IMG/VR virus record: IMGVR_UViG_3300042922_000827
Location: 1 to 64,000 of that record
Reading direction: 5' to 3' (one strand)
DNA from: a virus
DNA: 64,000 nt
Shown here one piece after another: positions 44,086-53,230 of the stretch (position 1 is the first letter of the stretch; each line of letters begins with the position of its first letter). The notes under the pieces are model-generated. The model saw only the letters and a list, made by a program, of their open reading frames with translations. It did not search any database and had not been told where the DNA came from. Both the position numbers and the translations under genes were made by a program.

Positions 44086-45231
44086 TTAATTATCAAATCC
44101 ATAATTTACATAAAGTCTTGTTTTATTCTGATAGATTTTATTTTTTGATATAGTGCCGCGCAAATTATTATATTTATTATACAAATCCATCCAACGTTTG
44201 TAGGCTACTCTATCTAATTCTTCTGAAGTTAAGAAATCATCAATTACAGCCATACGGGAATTAATCTGGTGAATCAACAATACAGCATCGTCTTGTGTTT
44301 CCATATTGTTTACATTGAATTCGATTTCATAAAAATCATCTTCATAACCTTTAATGCCGTTAAGTTTCATCTTATTCGCATTGCGTTTAAATACCTGCAC
44401 AATATCGTCAATAAAACTTTCCGATATAAGAACATCATCGTCTATTCTTTCTAATCGACGAATGATATTGCTCATTTCTTTGCGTTCTAATTTAGATGCA
44501 GTAATTTCCATTCCTTTATTGAGAGTATGAATAGCAGCAATACGATTATGTAGTACGTCTTTATATAACCGCATTACCCAAGATAATACAACGACCTTAT
44601 TATCAATAGGACTATTTACATTATACCCATTGCATGATATTTTACTCATTGCACTTTTCAACAAATCTGAATTACCGCAATCTATATCAAACTGATCTAC
44701 GATTTCGTTTTCTTCAGCTTCAAATATAGATGTAACTTTACGCAATGCATCTCTAATACCATAAGAAAGAATTTCTATATAGTGTATAGAATCTGTAAGT
44801 TTGATAGTTTCATTGCGCTGCAAAAGATAATTATCAATATTATTTTTTACTAACTCCATTGGAGTAGAATCTGTAACTAGATGAGAAACCTCATGTAATA
44901 TGATAGCAGATATCTCTTTATATGACAATGCCATACCAGCATCAAATAGTTTTGAATCTAATTCCAAATAGTACTCAGAAACAATATACTTATCGTCATT
45001 TTGAATGATACCGATAACATTCTTAGCTGGTATTATAGGCATTGCACATACTCCAAAAAACATTTTATCAGTATTTTCAGTATAGATTACTTGTTTGCAT
45101 CCATTACCAAATAAACGATTTAATGAATTTTTTGTCTCATTAAGTATATTTGAATTTTGTTGTCGTAAAAGAACTTCTATACATGAATCAAAATCTGAAA
45201 TATCGTTACGCAGTTTTTCACTAATAGCCAT
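44086..45231 (-). CDS. Putative zinc metalloprotease (HEVSH)
   Basis: A 381-residue protein; the ATG at 45231 is used because AGGAGGTG is then six bases away. Residues 107-117 (ISAIILHEVSH) contain the HExxH zinc motif at 113-117, preceded by a hydrophobic strand as in zincins. The C-terminal 250 residues are helical. It sits downstream of the major capsid gene, so an extra role in head maturation is possible, though the serine-type prohead protease is encoded at 33064. Confidence 0.6.
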   Translation of the reverse strand: MAISEKLRNDISDFDSCIEVLLRQQNSNILNETKNSLNRLFGNGCKQVIYTENTDKMFFGVCAMPIIPAKNVIGIIQNDDKYIVSEYYLELDSKLFDAGMALSYKEISAIILHEVSHLVTDSTPMELVKNNIDNYLLQRNETIKLTDSIHYIEILSYGIRDALRKVTSIFEAEENEIVDQFDIDCGNSDLLKSAMSKISCNGYNVNSPIDNKVVVLSWVMRLYKDVLHNRIAAIHTLNKGMEITASKLERKEMSNIIRRLERIDDDVLISESFIDDIVQVFKRNANKMKLNGIKGYEDDFYEIEFNVNNMETQDDAVLLIHQINSRMAVIDDFLTSEELDRVAYKRWMDLYNKYNNLRGTISKNKIYQNKTRLYVNYGFDN

Positions 45232-45256
45232 TGAATACACCTCCTTATTTACTAAA

Positions 45257-45292
45257 AAATATAGACCTACAGATATCTGTAGGTCTATATTT
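45257..45292 (-). terminator. Terminator after the capsid gene
   Basis: A nearly perfect palindrome around CCTACAGATATCTGTAGG directly past the capsid stop. Confidence 0.82.
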
Positions 45293-45301
45293 AAATTTTA
45301 A

Positions 45302-47131
45302 TTATGGTTTGATCGCACCATTAATTGCACTAGCATATGTTACACCGTTTGCAGTATAGTCATTTGCAGCACTAACACCAATTGGATCTGCATTATTAAT
45401 ATCTTCACGAAGACCAGTTGGGTTCATGATCTGAATACGTCCTTGTACAGGTTGGTATTCCAAGAACATCCAGCGTTCGAAGCAAGTAATACCAGGCAAC
45501 TGATAGTTGGTAGTATCACGAATTTCGTTTGAGATGTATAATTGATAATCAACAATTTTGTACATTACCCTTTGGCTGTTGCGAGGAGTAAGAATAACAA
45601 TTAAATTGTTGTTATTACGCATCTTTTGGCTAGAAATGAATTGGTATACACGTTTCTCGCCAGTAACAATGGTCTTTTTGTAATCAAGCTCAATTGGACC
45701 AATGTTAGATGGGCTAGAGTAGCTATAATCGCGAGGAGTGATTTTCTTAATCAACTCTGGGCGACCAAATACAGTTACTGACATGTTTTCATCGTTAAGA
45801 ACATTTAACATGTAAGTTACTTGAGTATCCAAATAATCCATAAAGGTTTCTTGTCTCCATGATACATGAGAACCCATGTAAGAACCTTGAGGAGGAATGA
45901 AGTCAAATGCTCCACTAATTTTCTGAGTTGAAGGTAATTTTAAGAAAGATTTATCAAGCTCATCATGAATAGTGTCATCTTTATAATGCATCAAACCTAA
46001 ACGCATTTGGCTCATGATTTTAGTAATTTGATTTACGTTATAAAGTGCAGTGACATCTTTTACTTCTTCGGGAGATACTGTGGTTGTCATGTGCGGTGCT
46101 TCTGGAACTTCGAAGATATCCGTACGAGCACTCCATTTTGTTCTGCAAGTTGGGAATGCAGCAGATGATACATCGACTACAGCATTAAGACGAACAGCTT
46201 TAACATCAGCCGTGTTCATGCAAGTAATCATAAATTTATTTTTCTTTACATAGCCGCTAATGATACCTTTAACAATTTTTGTGTTAGTAGCATCAGTTTT
46301 TGCAACTACTGTAAAAGAAGCCATGATAGAGCGATCGAATTCACCATAAGATGGAACGAATTTCAAATCCCCTACATTAAACAATACTGGTTTTACACCG
46401 GCTCCGCCAGCTTCTACAGTATCAATAGTTTTGGTTGTTGTATTGTAATACTTCTCACCGACTGCAACGTAGCTATCAATAAGAACTGCATTGATACAAG
46501 TTTTAATACTTAAATTAGCATTGCTAATTCCGAATTCATCTTTTAAAATATCAAGAGATTCGTTTTCTGGAAGAGTAATGATAATATCTTTTGTTGGGAC
46601 ACTATTTTTAATAGCATCTTTGATTTTGTACTGTTCCAAGAACATATCGATTTCTTCTCCGTCTGGAGTAACAAGAGTTCTTGTTTCCATAGTTAAAGTA
46701 AACTTAGGAGATTTAGTGATATCTTTTGGCATCGATTGATCAAAAACAGCATTCATCAAAAGATTTTTATGCATAGGGAAAGTAATACCAATAACAGGAT
46801 TGAATGCTCCTAAAGGTGCATTTTCAGATATTGCCTTACGGTCATTAAGATATAATTCCCCAAGATCTGCTTCAAGTTGAGCAATGTCTTCTGCATCTTG
46901 ATACCTAGGATCTTTAGGATCGTAAGCCTCTTTAATGAAAAGTTTCCTCATCTCATCGTTTGTGGCATTTTTTTGAAAGAACATTGAAGGTTGTTCGTAT
47001 AAACTAACACCCGATTCGCTTATAGCGCTTTTTGCAATGTCTAAGAACTGCTCGGCTAATTTATACATTGAATCTTTTCTATAACCTTTTGACGCTGCCA
47101 AAGGGTTTTCGCGTTCACCTACAGCTGGCAT
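45302..47131 (-). CDS. Major capsid protein (HK97-like)
   Basis: A 609-residue protein with the composition and layout of a jumbo-phage capsid protein. A helical N-terminal region of about 100 residues could be a cleavable delta-domain. Later beta-rich parts include FNPVIGITFPMHKNLLM, TVFGRPELIKKITPRDYSY and VYQFISSQKMRNNNNLIVIL, typical of the P-domain and spine of the HK97 fold. The end carries ITCFERWMFLEYQPVQGRI. The genes for prohead protease, terminase and portal in the window support the call. It has a GGAGG site and no early promoter motif. Confidence 0.75.
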   Translation of the reverse strand: MPAVGERENPLAASKGYRKDSMYKLAEQFLDIAKSAISESGVSLYEQPSMFFQKNATNDEMRKLFIKEAYDPKDPRYQDAEDIAQLEADLGELYLNDRKAISENAPLGAFNPVIGITFPMHKNLLMNAVFDQSMPKDITKSPKFTLTMETRTLVTPDGEEIDMFLEQYKIKDAIKNSVPTKDIIITLPENESLDILKDEFGISNANLSIKTCINAVLIDSYVAVGEKYYNTTTKTIDTVEAGGAGVKPVLFNVGDLKFVPSYGEFDRSIMASFTVVAKTDATNTKIVKGIISGYVKKNKFMITCMNTADVKAVRLNAVVDVSSAAFPTCRTKWSARTDIFEVPEAPHMTTTVSPEEVKDVTALYNVNQITKIMSQMRLGLMHYKDDTIHDELDKSFLKLPSTQKISGAFDFIPPQGSYMGSHVSWRQETFMDYLDTQVTYMLNVLNDENMSVTVFGRPELIKKITPRDYSYSSPSNIGPIELDYKKTIVTGEKRVYQFISSQKMRNNNNLIVILTPRNSQRVMYKIVDYQLYISNEIRDTTNYQLPGITCFERWMFLEYQPVQGRIQIMNPTGLREDINNADPIGVSAANDYTANGVTYASAINGAIKP

Positions 47132-47250
47132 AATATATTTCCTCCTTAATGAAAATTATAATTTTTATTTTTGGTTTATTATATTTTAACCTAATCAGGT
47201 TTAAATATTTACTATATTGTTATATTTAGCAGATACTATTCAATTAAAAT

Positions 47251-48435
47251 TCATTTCTTATTTTTGCCCAATTCTTCTAAAATATTGGTAAGAGTTGAGA
47301 AGATTGCCATGTGCCGTTGTAGTATTATTTGATTCTCCACGTAGCTTCTGGTGTCATAAGACTGAATTAGAGAGTCTCTTACGAGGTCTTTTAACTCTAA
47401 AAGCTTCCTCGTAACAAATTCGATGGGTCTGATATTGTCTTCGACTCTGTTTACTTTAGAGAGACGATCTATACATTTCTCTATATTTGCATAGAGAGAA
47501 ACAAACTGAGTTTTTAATTCTGTTTGTTTAATTTCTATTTGTTCTGGAGACATATTAGAGAACAATTCTGTCTCCATTTGTTTTATCTCGTCGTCTCCTT
47601 CGCCTCCACCTTGAACATCGTCTCCAGTACCTGTTCCATCATCTCCATCCCGCTCATCTCCGTAGTTAGGGGTAGAATCATCGTCACCTTCACCGGTTCC
47701 GCCATCTACATTTGGGTCGCTGCCTGTACCATCATCACCATCTGTTCCTCCTCCATCTACAGTTCCATCATCTCCACCTGGGTTGTCGTCGCCATAGTTA
47801 GGGGTTAGATCGTCGTCACCTCCACCAGTTCCACCATCTGTATTTGGATCATCGTTATTATCTAACCCAGAATCCAAATTCCCACCAGTATTATCATCTC
47901 CTGCTCCATTATCTCCAGGAGTTCCTGCATTTGTAGTATTATCGTTTCCATCGTCTAGATTATCATCACCGTAGTTAGGAGTTAAATCATCATCACCTTC
48001 TTCTCCTGTAGTAGTATCATCAGGATTGGAAGGGGCTCCATCTGTTCCGACTACTTCATTTGCATCTGGATTGTCTGTAGTATAGTTGGGAGTTGTATCA
48101 TCTTGGCTGTCTTCTCCTCCATCTATATGCTCTGTACCTGTAGGAGCAGGAGTATTTTGGTTATCTATATTATCATTTGCGCCATCTTGATCATCATCAG
48201 TATAGTTAGCTGTGTCGTTTTTATCATCTTCTGTATCTAACGATTTTCCATTAGCAATGATTTCTTCATTTACACTGCTTCTATATTCTGGATCTATTCG
48301 CATTCTTTCTTTAATGGAACGAAGTTTACTTAACCATCTTTTATCATTTTGCTGTTCAGCTATAGCGATATATTTATTCAATAGTGTATCTTTACTATAA
48401 TCTTCATTCAGTACGAATTTATTAAAATCAAACAC
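47251..48435 (-). CDS. Acidic Asp/Gly repeat protein next to the capsid gene
   Basis: A 394-residue protein. The start is a GTG at 48435 with AAGGAGG seven bases upstream. Residues 1-65 and 285-394 are helical and charged; between them lies about 220 residues of Asp/Gly/Asn/Thr-rich low complexity with four imperfect copies of a DDxTPNYGDD unit. Residues 20-45 (KYIAIAEQQNDKRW) match a segment in the C-terminus of the 48450 product. The location upstream of the capsid gene suggests a scaffold, core or decoration protein; this is inference. Confidence 0.62.
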   Translation of the reverse strand: MFDFNKFVLNEDYSKDTLLNKYIAIAEQQNDKRWLSKLRSIKERMRIDPEYRSSVNEEIIANGKSLDTEDDKNDTANYTDDDQDGANDNIDNQNTPAPTGTEHIDGGEDSQDDTTPNYTTDNPDANEVVGTDGAPSNPDDTTTGEEGDDDLTPNYGDDNLDDGNDNTTNAGTPGDNGAGDDNTGGNLDSGLDNNDDPNTDGGTGGGDDDLTPNYGDDNPGGDDGTVDGGGTDGDDGTGSDPNVDGGTGEGDDDSTPNYGDERDGDDGTGTGDDVQGGGEGDDEIKQMETELFSNMSPEQIEIKQTELKTQFVSLYANIEKCIDRLSKVNRVEDNIRPIEFVTRKLLELKDLVRDSLIQSYDTRSYVENQIILQRHMAIFSTLTNILEELGKNKK

Positions 48436-48449
48436 ATTTATACCTCCTT

Positions 48450-50726
48450 CTAATCATTTTCTTTTCCTAATGGCTTAACGTTATTATCATCCCACTCAAG
48501 TTTAATTTTATATCTTAGTCTTGCATCTTGAGCTTGTAATTTTTTCTTAAGAAGAAGAAGTTCTCTAAGACGTTTCATATCTTTATTATCTTCTGCTATA
48601 GCGATATATTTATCTACCATAGTAAGTTCAACGTCTAGTTCATCCAATACCAATTGACGCTCTTTGGTTCTTATTCTAGAATTCATTGCAAACCTGCCAA
48701 GAAGTAAAATAAGAGCAGCCGCAGGATGAATGAGCCAAGCAGCTCCAGCTGTAACGATAGCCATTTTAATAACTTTAGAAGCTTGAGGCAAAATGTCTCC
48801 ACGGATAACAGCCTCTCTATTTTCCATAGTCATAGCCTTTTCCACACTTCTAGAAACCATAGCACATGCAGAGTCTACGCTTCTAGACATTATTTTTTCT
48901 TTATCGGAAAGATTGCTTACAACTTTAGATAACTTTTGGACTGCTAATTTTAAATTACTTGTCAAACTTAATTCATTTATAGACTGAACGTATGAATTTA
49001 TAGAATTTGTATATTCATACAACTCATTTAGTTGAGAAAATAAATTTTCTTCGACTTCTGTATCTATGGAAAATATATTATCGAACGAATCAAAACTATT
49101 CATATTACTAATATCTTCCACATCGCTAGACATAAGTTTAGAAATATTTTCAGCATAACAATTAATCTTATTATAATTGATAATGCCATTTATTGAAGCT
49201 TGTTTATCTGCAAATTGCAATGCTTCTATAAACTTATCTTTACTTAACATATGTGGATATTTAACACAAAACTCTGTAAGAAAATCTACATCCTCTAACT
49301 GCATTTCTACAATATTATTACTAGAGAATAAAACTTTCTCATTTGCCTTTTGATCCCATTTGATAGAGCTTACAGCAGATTCGATAACCACTATATTGGT
49401 AGCTACAATTTTAGCATCTTCATCAAAGTTAATATTAAAGTTAAAATCTCCACCTTTATCAGGCTTTGTTTCCCAACTTTTCTTTTCATCATCTCCTCTA
49501 AGAGAATCAGAATATCCTTCCAATGAGTCGATGCTTTTATCCAACTGTTTTAGATATTCTTCCAATCTAGCTTTTTTCTTATTATCTTTACATTTATCTA
49601 TCTTCCTGGCTACTGAATCTCTATTCCTATACCATACTTTGAGTATATCTGTCATATACTTTCTTTCAGTTATAAAGTTTATTGTCTTTGCCACAATAGC
49701 AGCAAAGATTCCAGCATATACACTAATAGATATAGCGCCGACAACACATAAAAAATAAAAAGCTATAGATAAAAGATTCTTTGTACCATTTACTATATTA
49801 TTATCTTTATTAACTACTAAAATATTTATAAGCATTAATTTTAATGCTTCTGGTGTTTTGGATGGAAGTGTTTTGAATTTATCTATAATATCTTTTGTTT
49901 TATCTTTTAAAGAAGATTCTAATAGAGAATCTATTGTATTCTCTTCGACTGTTTCTACTATAGAACTTTGCAATCTTTCAATATAGCAAGCATCTTCATG
50001 TGTAAAGAATCTATTTTGTGCAGCAGTTTCTCCAAGAATATGTAATAGTTCTCTAGAAGAATCCTCTTCATTCATATGAGTGCTTAAAAAATAATCAGTT
50101 ACTGCTTCTAATATTGATGCCGAATTTGCCTTTACATTATTCTTATAAAAAGTAAATAATACTTCTTCTAATGCGATGCTATATTTAGAATTCACGCCCA
50201 TATTATATGTATCGATAAAAGAACAAAGTTCATGAATCGTATCATTAATATTATCACCATATGCATTCTCTCTCACATAAGAATCAATATTAAATCTTTT
50301 GGAAATCATTAAATGATTTTTTATAAGTCTATCGCAATGAATACTTTCATTTATTCTACCTAAAATAGACGCTAAACAAGATTTTCGTACATCATTAGAT
50401 TCTTTAATTTTTGTAGATATGACCGGTCTAAGCAGCGATGGATCATCTAATGAAAAAATAATATTCTCATTAATTCTGTCTGTAATAGTATCGAGCTGTT
50501 TGCTTGTTCCCTTAGATGAAACAATATCAAATAGCTCCAATACTTTATCTAGAGATTCCCCCATATTTTCAGAATACGATGCCCATCTTTCTACAGAATT
50601 TTTAATATTATCAAAATTATAATTTTCTTTATAAGATTGATATAAAGGATATGGTATAGACCCTCTAAATGGCTTTGTCCGATAGTATCGCTTGTTCAAA
50701 ACTAATGTAGAAATACTTTCCTTCAT
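48450..50726 (-). CDS. Large virion-like protein with two hydrophobic segments
   Basis: A 758-residue protein with an AAAGGGAGAGG site. Residues 315-350 (YFLCVVGAISISVYAGIFAA) and a stretch near 660-690 (AIVTAGAAWLIHPAAALILL) are hydrophobic enough to span a membrane. The rest is helical, with a Lys-rich coiled-coil-like region after the first segment. Near the C-terminus KYIAIAEDNKDMKRL matches the N-terminal module of the neighbouring acidic repeat protein. A role in ejection or in the inner head is a guess. Confidence 0.65.
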   Translation of the reverse strand: MKESISTLVLNKRYYRTKPFRGSIPYPLYQSYKENYNFDNIKNSVERWASYSENMGESLDKVLELFDIVSSKGTSKQLDTITDRINENIIFSLDDPSLLRPVISTKIKESNDVRKSCLASILGRINESIHCDRLIKNHLMISKRFNIDSYVRENAYGDNINDTIHELCSFIDTYNMGVNSKYSIALEEVLFTFYKNNVKANSASILEAVTDYFLSTHMNEEDSSRELLHILGETAAQNRFFTHEDACYIERLQSSIVETVEENTIDSLLESSLKDKTKDIIDKFKTLPSKTPEALKLMLINILVVNKDNNIVNGTKNLLSIAFYFLCVVGAISISVYAGIFAAIVAKTINFITERKYMTDILKVWYRNRDSVARKIDKCKDNKKKARLEEYLKQLDKSIDSLEGYSDSLRGDDEKKSWETKPDKGGDFNFNINFDEDAKIVATNIVVIESAVSSIKWDQKANEKVLFSSNNIVEMQLEDVDFLTEFCVKYPHMLSKDKFIEALQFADKQASINGIINYNKINCYAENISKLMSSDVEDISNMNSFDSFDNIFSIDTEVEENLFSQLNELYEYTNSINSYVQSINELSLTSNLKLAVQKLSKVVSNLSDKEKIMSRSVDSACAMVSRSVEKAMTMENREAVIRGDILPQASKVIKMAIVTAGAAWLIHPAAALILLLGRFAMNSRIRTKERQLVLDELDVELTMVDKYIAIAEDNKDMKRLRELLLLKKKLQAQDARLRYKIKLEWDDNNVKPLGKEND

Positions 50727-50802
50727 TATACATCCTCTCCCTTTTAAATTCGTTTAATATAAAGTTTGATATTTCTTTATTCTATTATGTTAGATACAAA
50801 AA

Positions 50803-50830
50803 ATAAAGCATCTCATATGAGATGCTTTAT
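50803..50830 (-). terminator. Terminator after the 50840 micro-gene
   Basis: The perfect 28-base palindrome around AAAGCATCTCATATGAGATG, ten bases past the stop at 50840. Confidence 0.82.
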
Positions 50831-50839
50831 ATGTTTTTA

Positions 50840-50899
50840 TTAGTCTTTGATTAAATTTATAGTTTTTGTTTCGCCATCACTATCTAATATTTTCTTCAT
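50840..50899 (-). CDS. 19-residue microprotein overlapping the previous gene
   Basis: MKKILDSDGETKTINLIKD with AGGAGG about seven bases before the ATG. Its start overlaps the last 20 bases of the 50880 gene, so translation would be coupled, and the terminator follows right after its stop. Function unknown. Confidence 0.5.
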   Translation of the reverse strand: MKKILDSDGETKTINLIKD

Positions 50900-51923
50900 T
50901 TTCACTCCTCCTGGCGGCTATTAAATCTTCCCATGTTTTAGATTTAGAAGATGAATATATTTCTCGCATTTTTAATACAAGAGATTTTTCTTCCTCAGTT
51001 AAAATTACTTCTATCTTTTGGTCAAATGCTTGAGATATACGAGTAGAATCCGATGATTTATCAAACTTATAATTTTTAGATAAAACCTTTCCAGGTATTA
51101 TTTCTTGATCGAAATCATTTATAACTTTAAGACCAAATGGAACAACCCCATCAATAATAGACTGCAAATGTTCTTCTATAGCTTTGGTGCGACAATTCTC
51201 ACTATTTAGTATTTTTTTAGCTTCTTCTTGCAACCATTCCCAAACACTTTCAGGGATAGAAGTAAATCTATTTTCGAATTGAGGATATAAAAGATCGCCG
51301 AATTTGGTTATTTCGAATGGCTCTTGTAGCCCATTCCATCGTTTAACAAATTCTAAAGCAACTGATTTGCCTTGAGCTCCTGTCATACCTCCGGTACTTC
51401 TATCTATTGCATTGGCGGCAGCGATCGCTGCCGCCGTTGCCGCTTGGAGAATAGAGCCATATGTGCTATTCGCCAATTTATTACAAAAATCTGATAGTGT
51501 TTCTAATGTTTGTATTTTTGCATCTTTATACCATTCTTCTTGTAATTGTATTTTGCTATTAAAACCATATTTAAAAGCATTGAAGAATGGGTTTTGTTCT
51601 CCATTATCTCCATCTAATAATTCTAATGTAAATGATTCATCAATATTTTCTCTTCCAGCATATGGAGAAGTTTGATTTACGCGCACTACACGATCGCCAA
51701 TCTTTTCAATTTTTGCACCGATGTATATTTCCCCAAATCCTAGGTCGTAAGCCATCCTAATACCAACAAATTTATCTGTATCACGATCACTAAAAGTAAA
51801 AATATATTTTATTACTCTATTGGGCTTTCCATAAATGCTGATTGTTTTATCTTTGAGGGTTTGCAAAGACACGCAAACCCCACTCAAATTTGATTCTGTT
51901 AAAATAATTTGTTTATCAGTCAT
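50880..51923 (-). CDS. Unrecognised phage protein
   Basis: A 347-residue protein from the ATG at 51923, which has GGAGGT upstream; the earlier in-frame ATG at 51983 would overlap the 51940 gene. Residues 30-100 are beta-rich, and the middle has an Ala-rich helix (LQAATAAAIAAANAI) followed by a Gly-rich loop. The C-terminal third is charged and helical. No family recognised. It stands last but one in a small-gene operon starting at 52629. Confidence 0.68.
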   Translation of the reverse strand: MTDKQIILTESNLSGVCVSLQTLKDKTISIYGKPNRVIKYIFTFSDRDTDKFVGIRMAYDLGFGEIYIGAKIEKIGDRVVRVNQTSPYAGRENIDESFTLELLDGDNGEQNPFFNAFKYGFNSKIQLQEEWYKDAKIQTLETLSDFCNKLANSTYGSILQAATAAAIAAANAIDRSTGGMTGAQGKSVALEFVKRWNGLQEPFEITKFGDLLYPQFENRFTSIPESVWEWLQEEAKKILNSENCRTKAIEEHLQSIIDGVVPFGLKVINDFDQEIIPGKVLSKNYKFDKSSDSTRISQAFDQKIEVILTEEEKSLVLKMREIYSSSKSKTWEDLIAARRSENEENIR

Positions 51924-51939
51924 AATTTCTAACCTCCAT

Positions 51940-52170
51940 TTATTTTTTATTATTTTTTGCTTTAAAGCATTCTTTAGAAACACGCGTACATTTCTTAAGC
52001 GATGTTAATGGAACTGTTTTCTCAACAATACTATTGAATTTTATAGTAGCTGTATTATTAAAAACATACATAATGCAAACTTTCACTGGAGGTGGCGGCA
52101 CCGAAGACTTCTCGTCAGACCAATCGTATATTGCTATATCTCCAGGTAAAATATCATTAATTTTTTCCAT
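51940..52170 (-). CDS. Small hypothetical protein
   Basis: A 76-residue protein with a GAGGGGAT site. The start (ILPGDIAIYDWSDEKSS) and a following VPPPPVKVCIMYVFNN segment suggest an SH3-like beta barrel; the C-terminus is Lys-rich. No family recognised. Confidence 0.63.
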   Translation of the reverse strand: MEKINDILPGDIAIYDWSDEKSSVPPPPVKVCIMYVFNNTATIKFNSIVEKTVPLTSLKKCTRVSKECFKAKNNKK

Positions 52171-52172
52171 TT

Positions 52173-52496
52173 TTAAATCCCCTCTATATTTATTTTACCT
52201 TTATTTATATACTCTTGCTGTTCTTTTAAAGACAGAAACATAGGTCTAAACCATGCTTGCGGGCAATTATCGTCTATATATTTTAGTGCAATAGGTCTTG
52301 CTGAAATTATAATAATCTGTAGCATCGGAGCCGAACCATAATCTTCTTTAGTATCTCCCCATCTTCCTTTCATTTCTTTCATTGATTCGTCTTCTACAAT
52401 TAATTTGACTACGTCTTCAATTTGATTTTCAAACATTCCATTCTTATGCAAATATTCTTTTAAGCCATCTAATAGAGTAGGTGATTTTTTATCCAT
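52173..52496 (-). CDS. Small hypothetical protein
   Basis: A 107-residue alpha/beta protein with an AAGGGGGAAG site. A conserved-looking core MLQIIIISARPIALKYIDDN followed by PQAWFRPMFLS recalls small phage and Firmicutes proteins of unknown function. It lies two bases upstream of the next gene and is probably cotranscribed. Confidence 0.65.
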   Translation of the reverse strand: MDKKSPTLLDGLKEYLHKNGMFENQIEDVVKLIVEDESMKEMKGRWGDTKEDYGSAPMLQIIIISARPIALKYIDDNCPQAWFRPMFLSLKEQQEYINKGKINIEGI

Positions 52497-52509
52497 TATA
52501 ACTTCCCCC

Positions 52510-52629
52510 TTATAAATTAAATTGCCAATTTTTCATCATTTCGATTTGTTCGCTAGTAAATGAGTCGATATTATTATCGCTCAAACATACTTCTAGCATT
52601 AATCTAACTAACTCTTCATTTTTATCCAT
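52510..52629 (-). CDS. 39-residue small protein
   Basis: MDKNEELVRLMLEVCLSDNN and onwards to a KNWQFNL end. A TAAGGGGG site precedes the ATG at 52629 and the phage promoter motif is 30 bases further upstream. Acidic and helical. It leads the operon that continues to 50840. Confidence 0.66.
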   Translation of the reverse strand: MDKNEELVRLMLEVCLSDNNIDSFTSEQIEMMKNWQFNL

Positions 52630-52658
52630 TATAAATCCCCCTTATTTATTCTCATTTA

Positions 52659-52670
52659 TATAATATATAA
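52659..52670 (-). promoter_or_regulatory. Phage promoter motif
   Basis: An exact TTATATATTATA on the minus strand followed by TAAATGAGAATAA, an excellent match to the extended consensus. It lies between the terminator at 52684 and the 39-residue gene. Confidence 0.72.
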
Positions 52671-52683
52671 TCAAAAAGAAATA

Positions 52684-52719
52684 AATATGCAGTATAGCAA
52701 TTTTGCTATACTGCATATT
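52684..52719 (-). terminator. Terminator after the lysin gene
   Basis: A 17-bp near-perfect stem (AATATGCAGTATAGCAA and complement), three bases past the lysin stop. Confidence 0.85.
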
Positions 52720-52721
52720 AT

Positions 52722-53144
52722 TCATTCACCAAAACATTCAGTGTATATTTCTCTACAACGTCTAATGTAAGTTTCTAAAGAGTCACTAAAATATTTACCT
52801 CTCTTTAGTGCCATAATATACTCTTCTAACGTTGTAACTTGATCGATTCCATTCTCAATGTAATACCCAAGATATCTTCCAAAATAATCCCCATATTCTT
52901 CAAATGTATTAAAATTCATATAGTAGTAAGGACCATCTGGTTGTGGCGTATCGTTTTCTTCTTCTTGAGTTAGACCTCCAAGATTATGATTTGATGCTTG
53001 AAGATCTGAAGTGAACAAACCGGTTTCGTGAGCAAATTGACAGTAAATCCATCTCCAGCTTATATTACATAAACCTTTCTTTTTAGACGCAGATTCTGCT
53101 GCAATACATGCGATACCAGCGAAATATTCGTTAATAGTTTCCAT
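52722..53144 (-). CDS. Glucosaminidase-type lysin (GH73-like)
   Basis: A 140-residue protein consisting only of a catalytic domain. WRWIYCQFAHETGLFTSDL with Glu40 as the presumed acid, an NHNLGGLT segment and a FNTFEEYGDYFGRYL region match phage and bacterial N-acetylglucosaminidases. It would cut the glycan strand of peptidoglycan. There is no signal peptide or binding domain, so release needs a holin or it is a virion enzyme. Its leader contains an inverted repeat at 53155-53195. The ribosome site is TAGGTGA. Confidence 0.78.
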   Translation of the reverse strand: METINEYFAGIACIAAESASKKKGLCNISWRWIYCQFAHETGLFTSDLQASNHNLGGLTQEEENDTPQPDGPYYYMNFNTFEEYGDYFGRYLGYYIENGIDQVTTLEEYIMALKRGKYFSDSLETYIRRCREIYTECFGE

Positions 53145-53154
53145 ATTTATTCAC

Positions 53155-53195
53155 CTACTTTAATATATTAAGGTGGACCACCACCTTATATTAAA
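53155..53195 (-). promoter_or_regulatory. Inverted repeat in the leader of the lysin gene
   Basis: On the minus strand CTTTAATATAAGGTGG, TGGT, CCACCT, a 3-base bulge and TATATTAAAG form a 16-pair structure 11 bases before the start at 53144. It could be a translation control element. Confidence 0.5.
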
Positions 53196-53205
53196 GTTAT
53201 AAAAA

Positions 53206-53230
53206 ATAAAGGAGAATCACTCTCCTTTAT
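53206..53230 (-). terminator. Terminator after the ankyrin gene
   Basis: Stem ATAAAGGAGA / TCTCCTTTAT with a 5-base loop, overlapping the stop of the 53217 gene. Confidence 0.78.
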
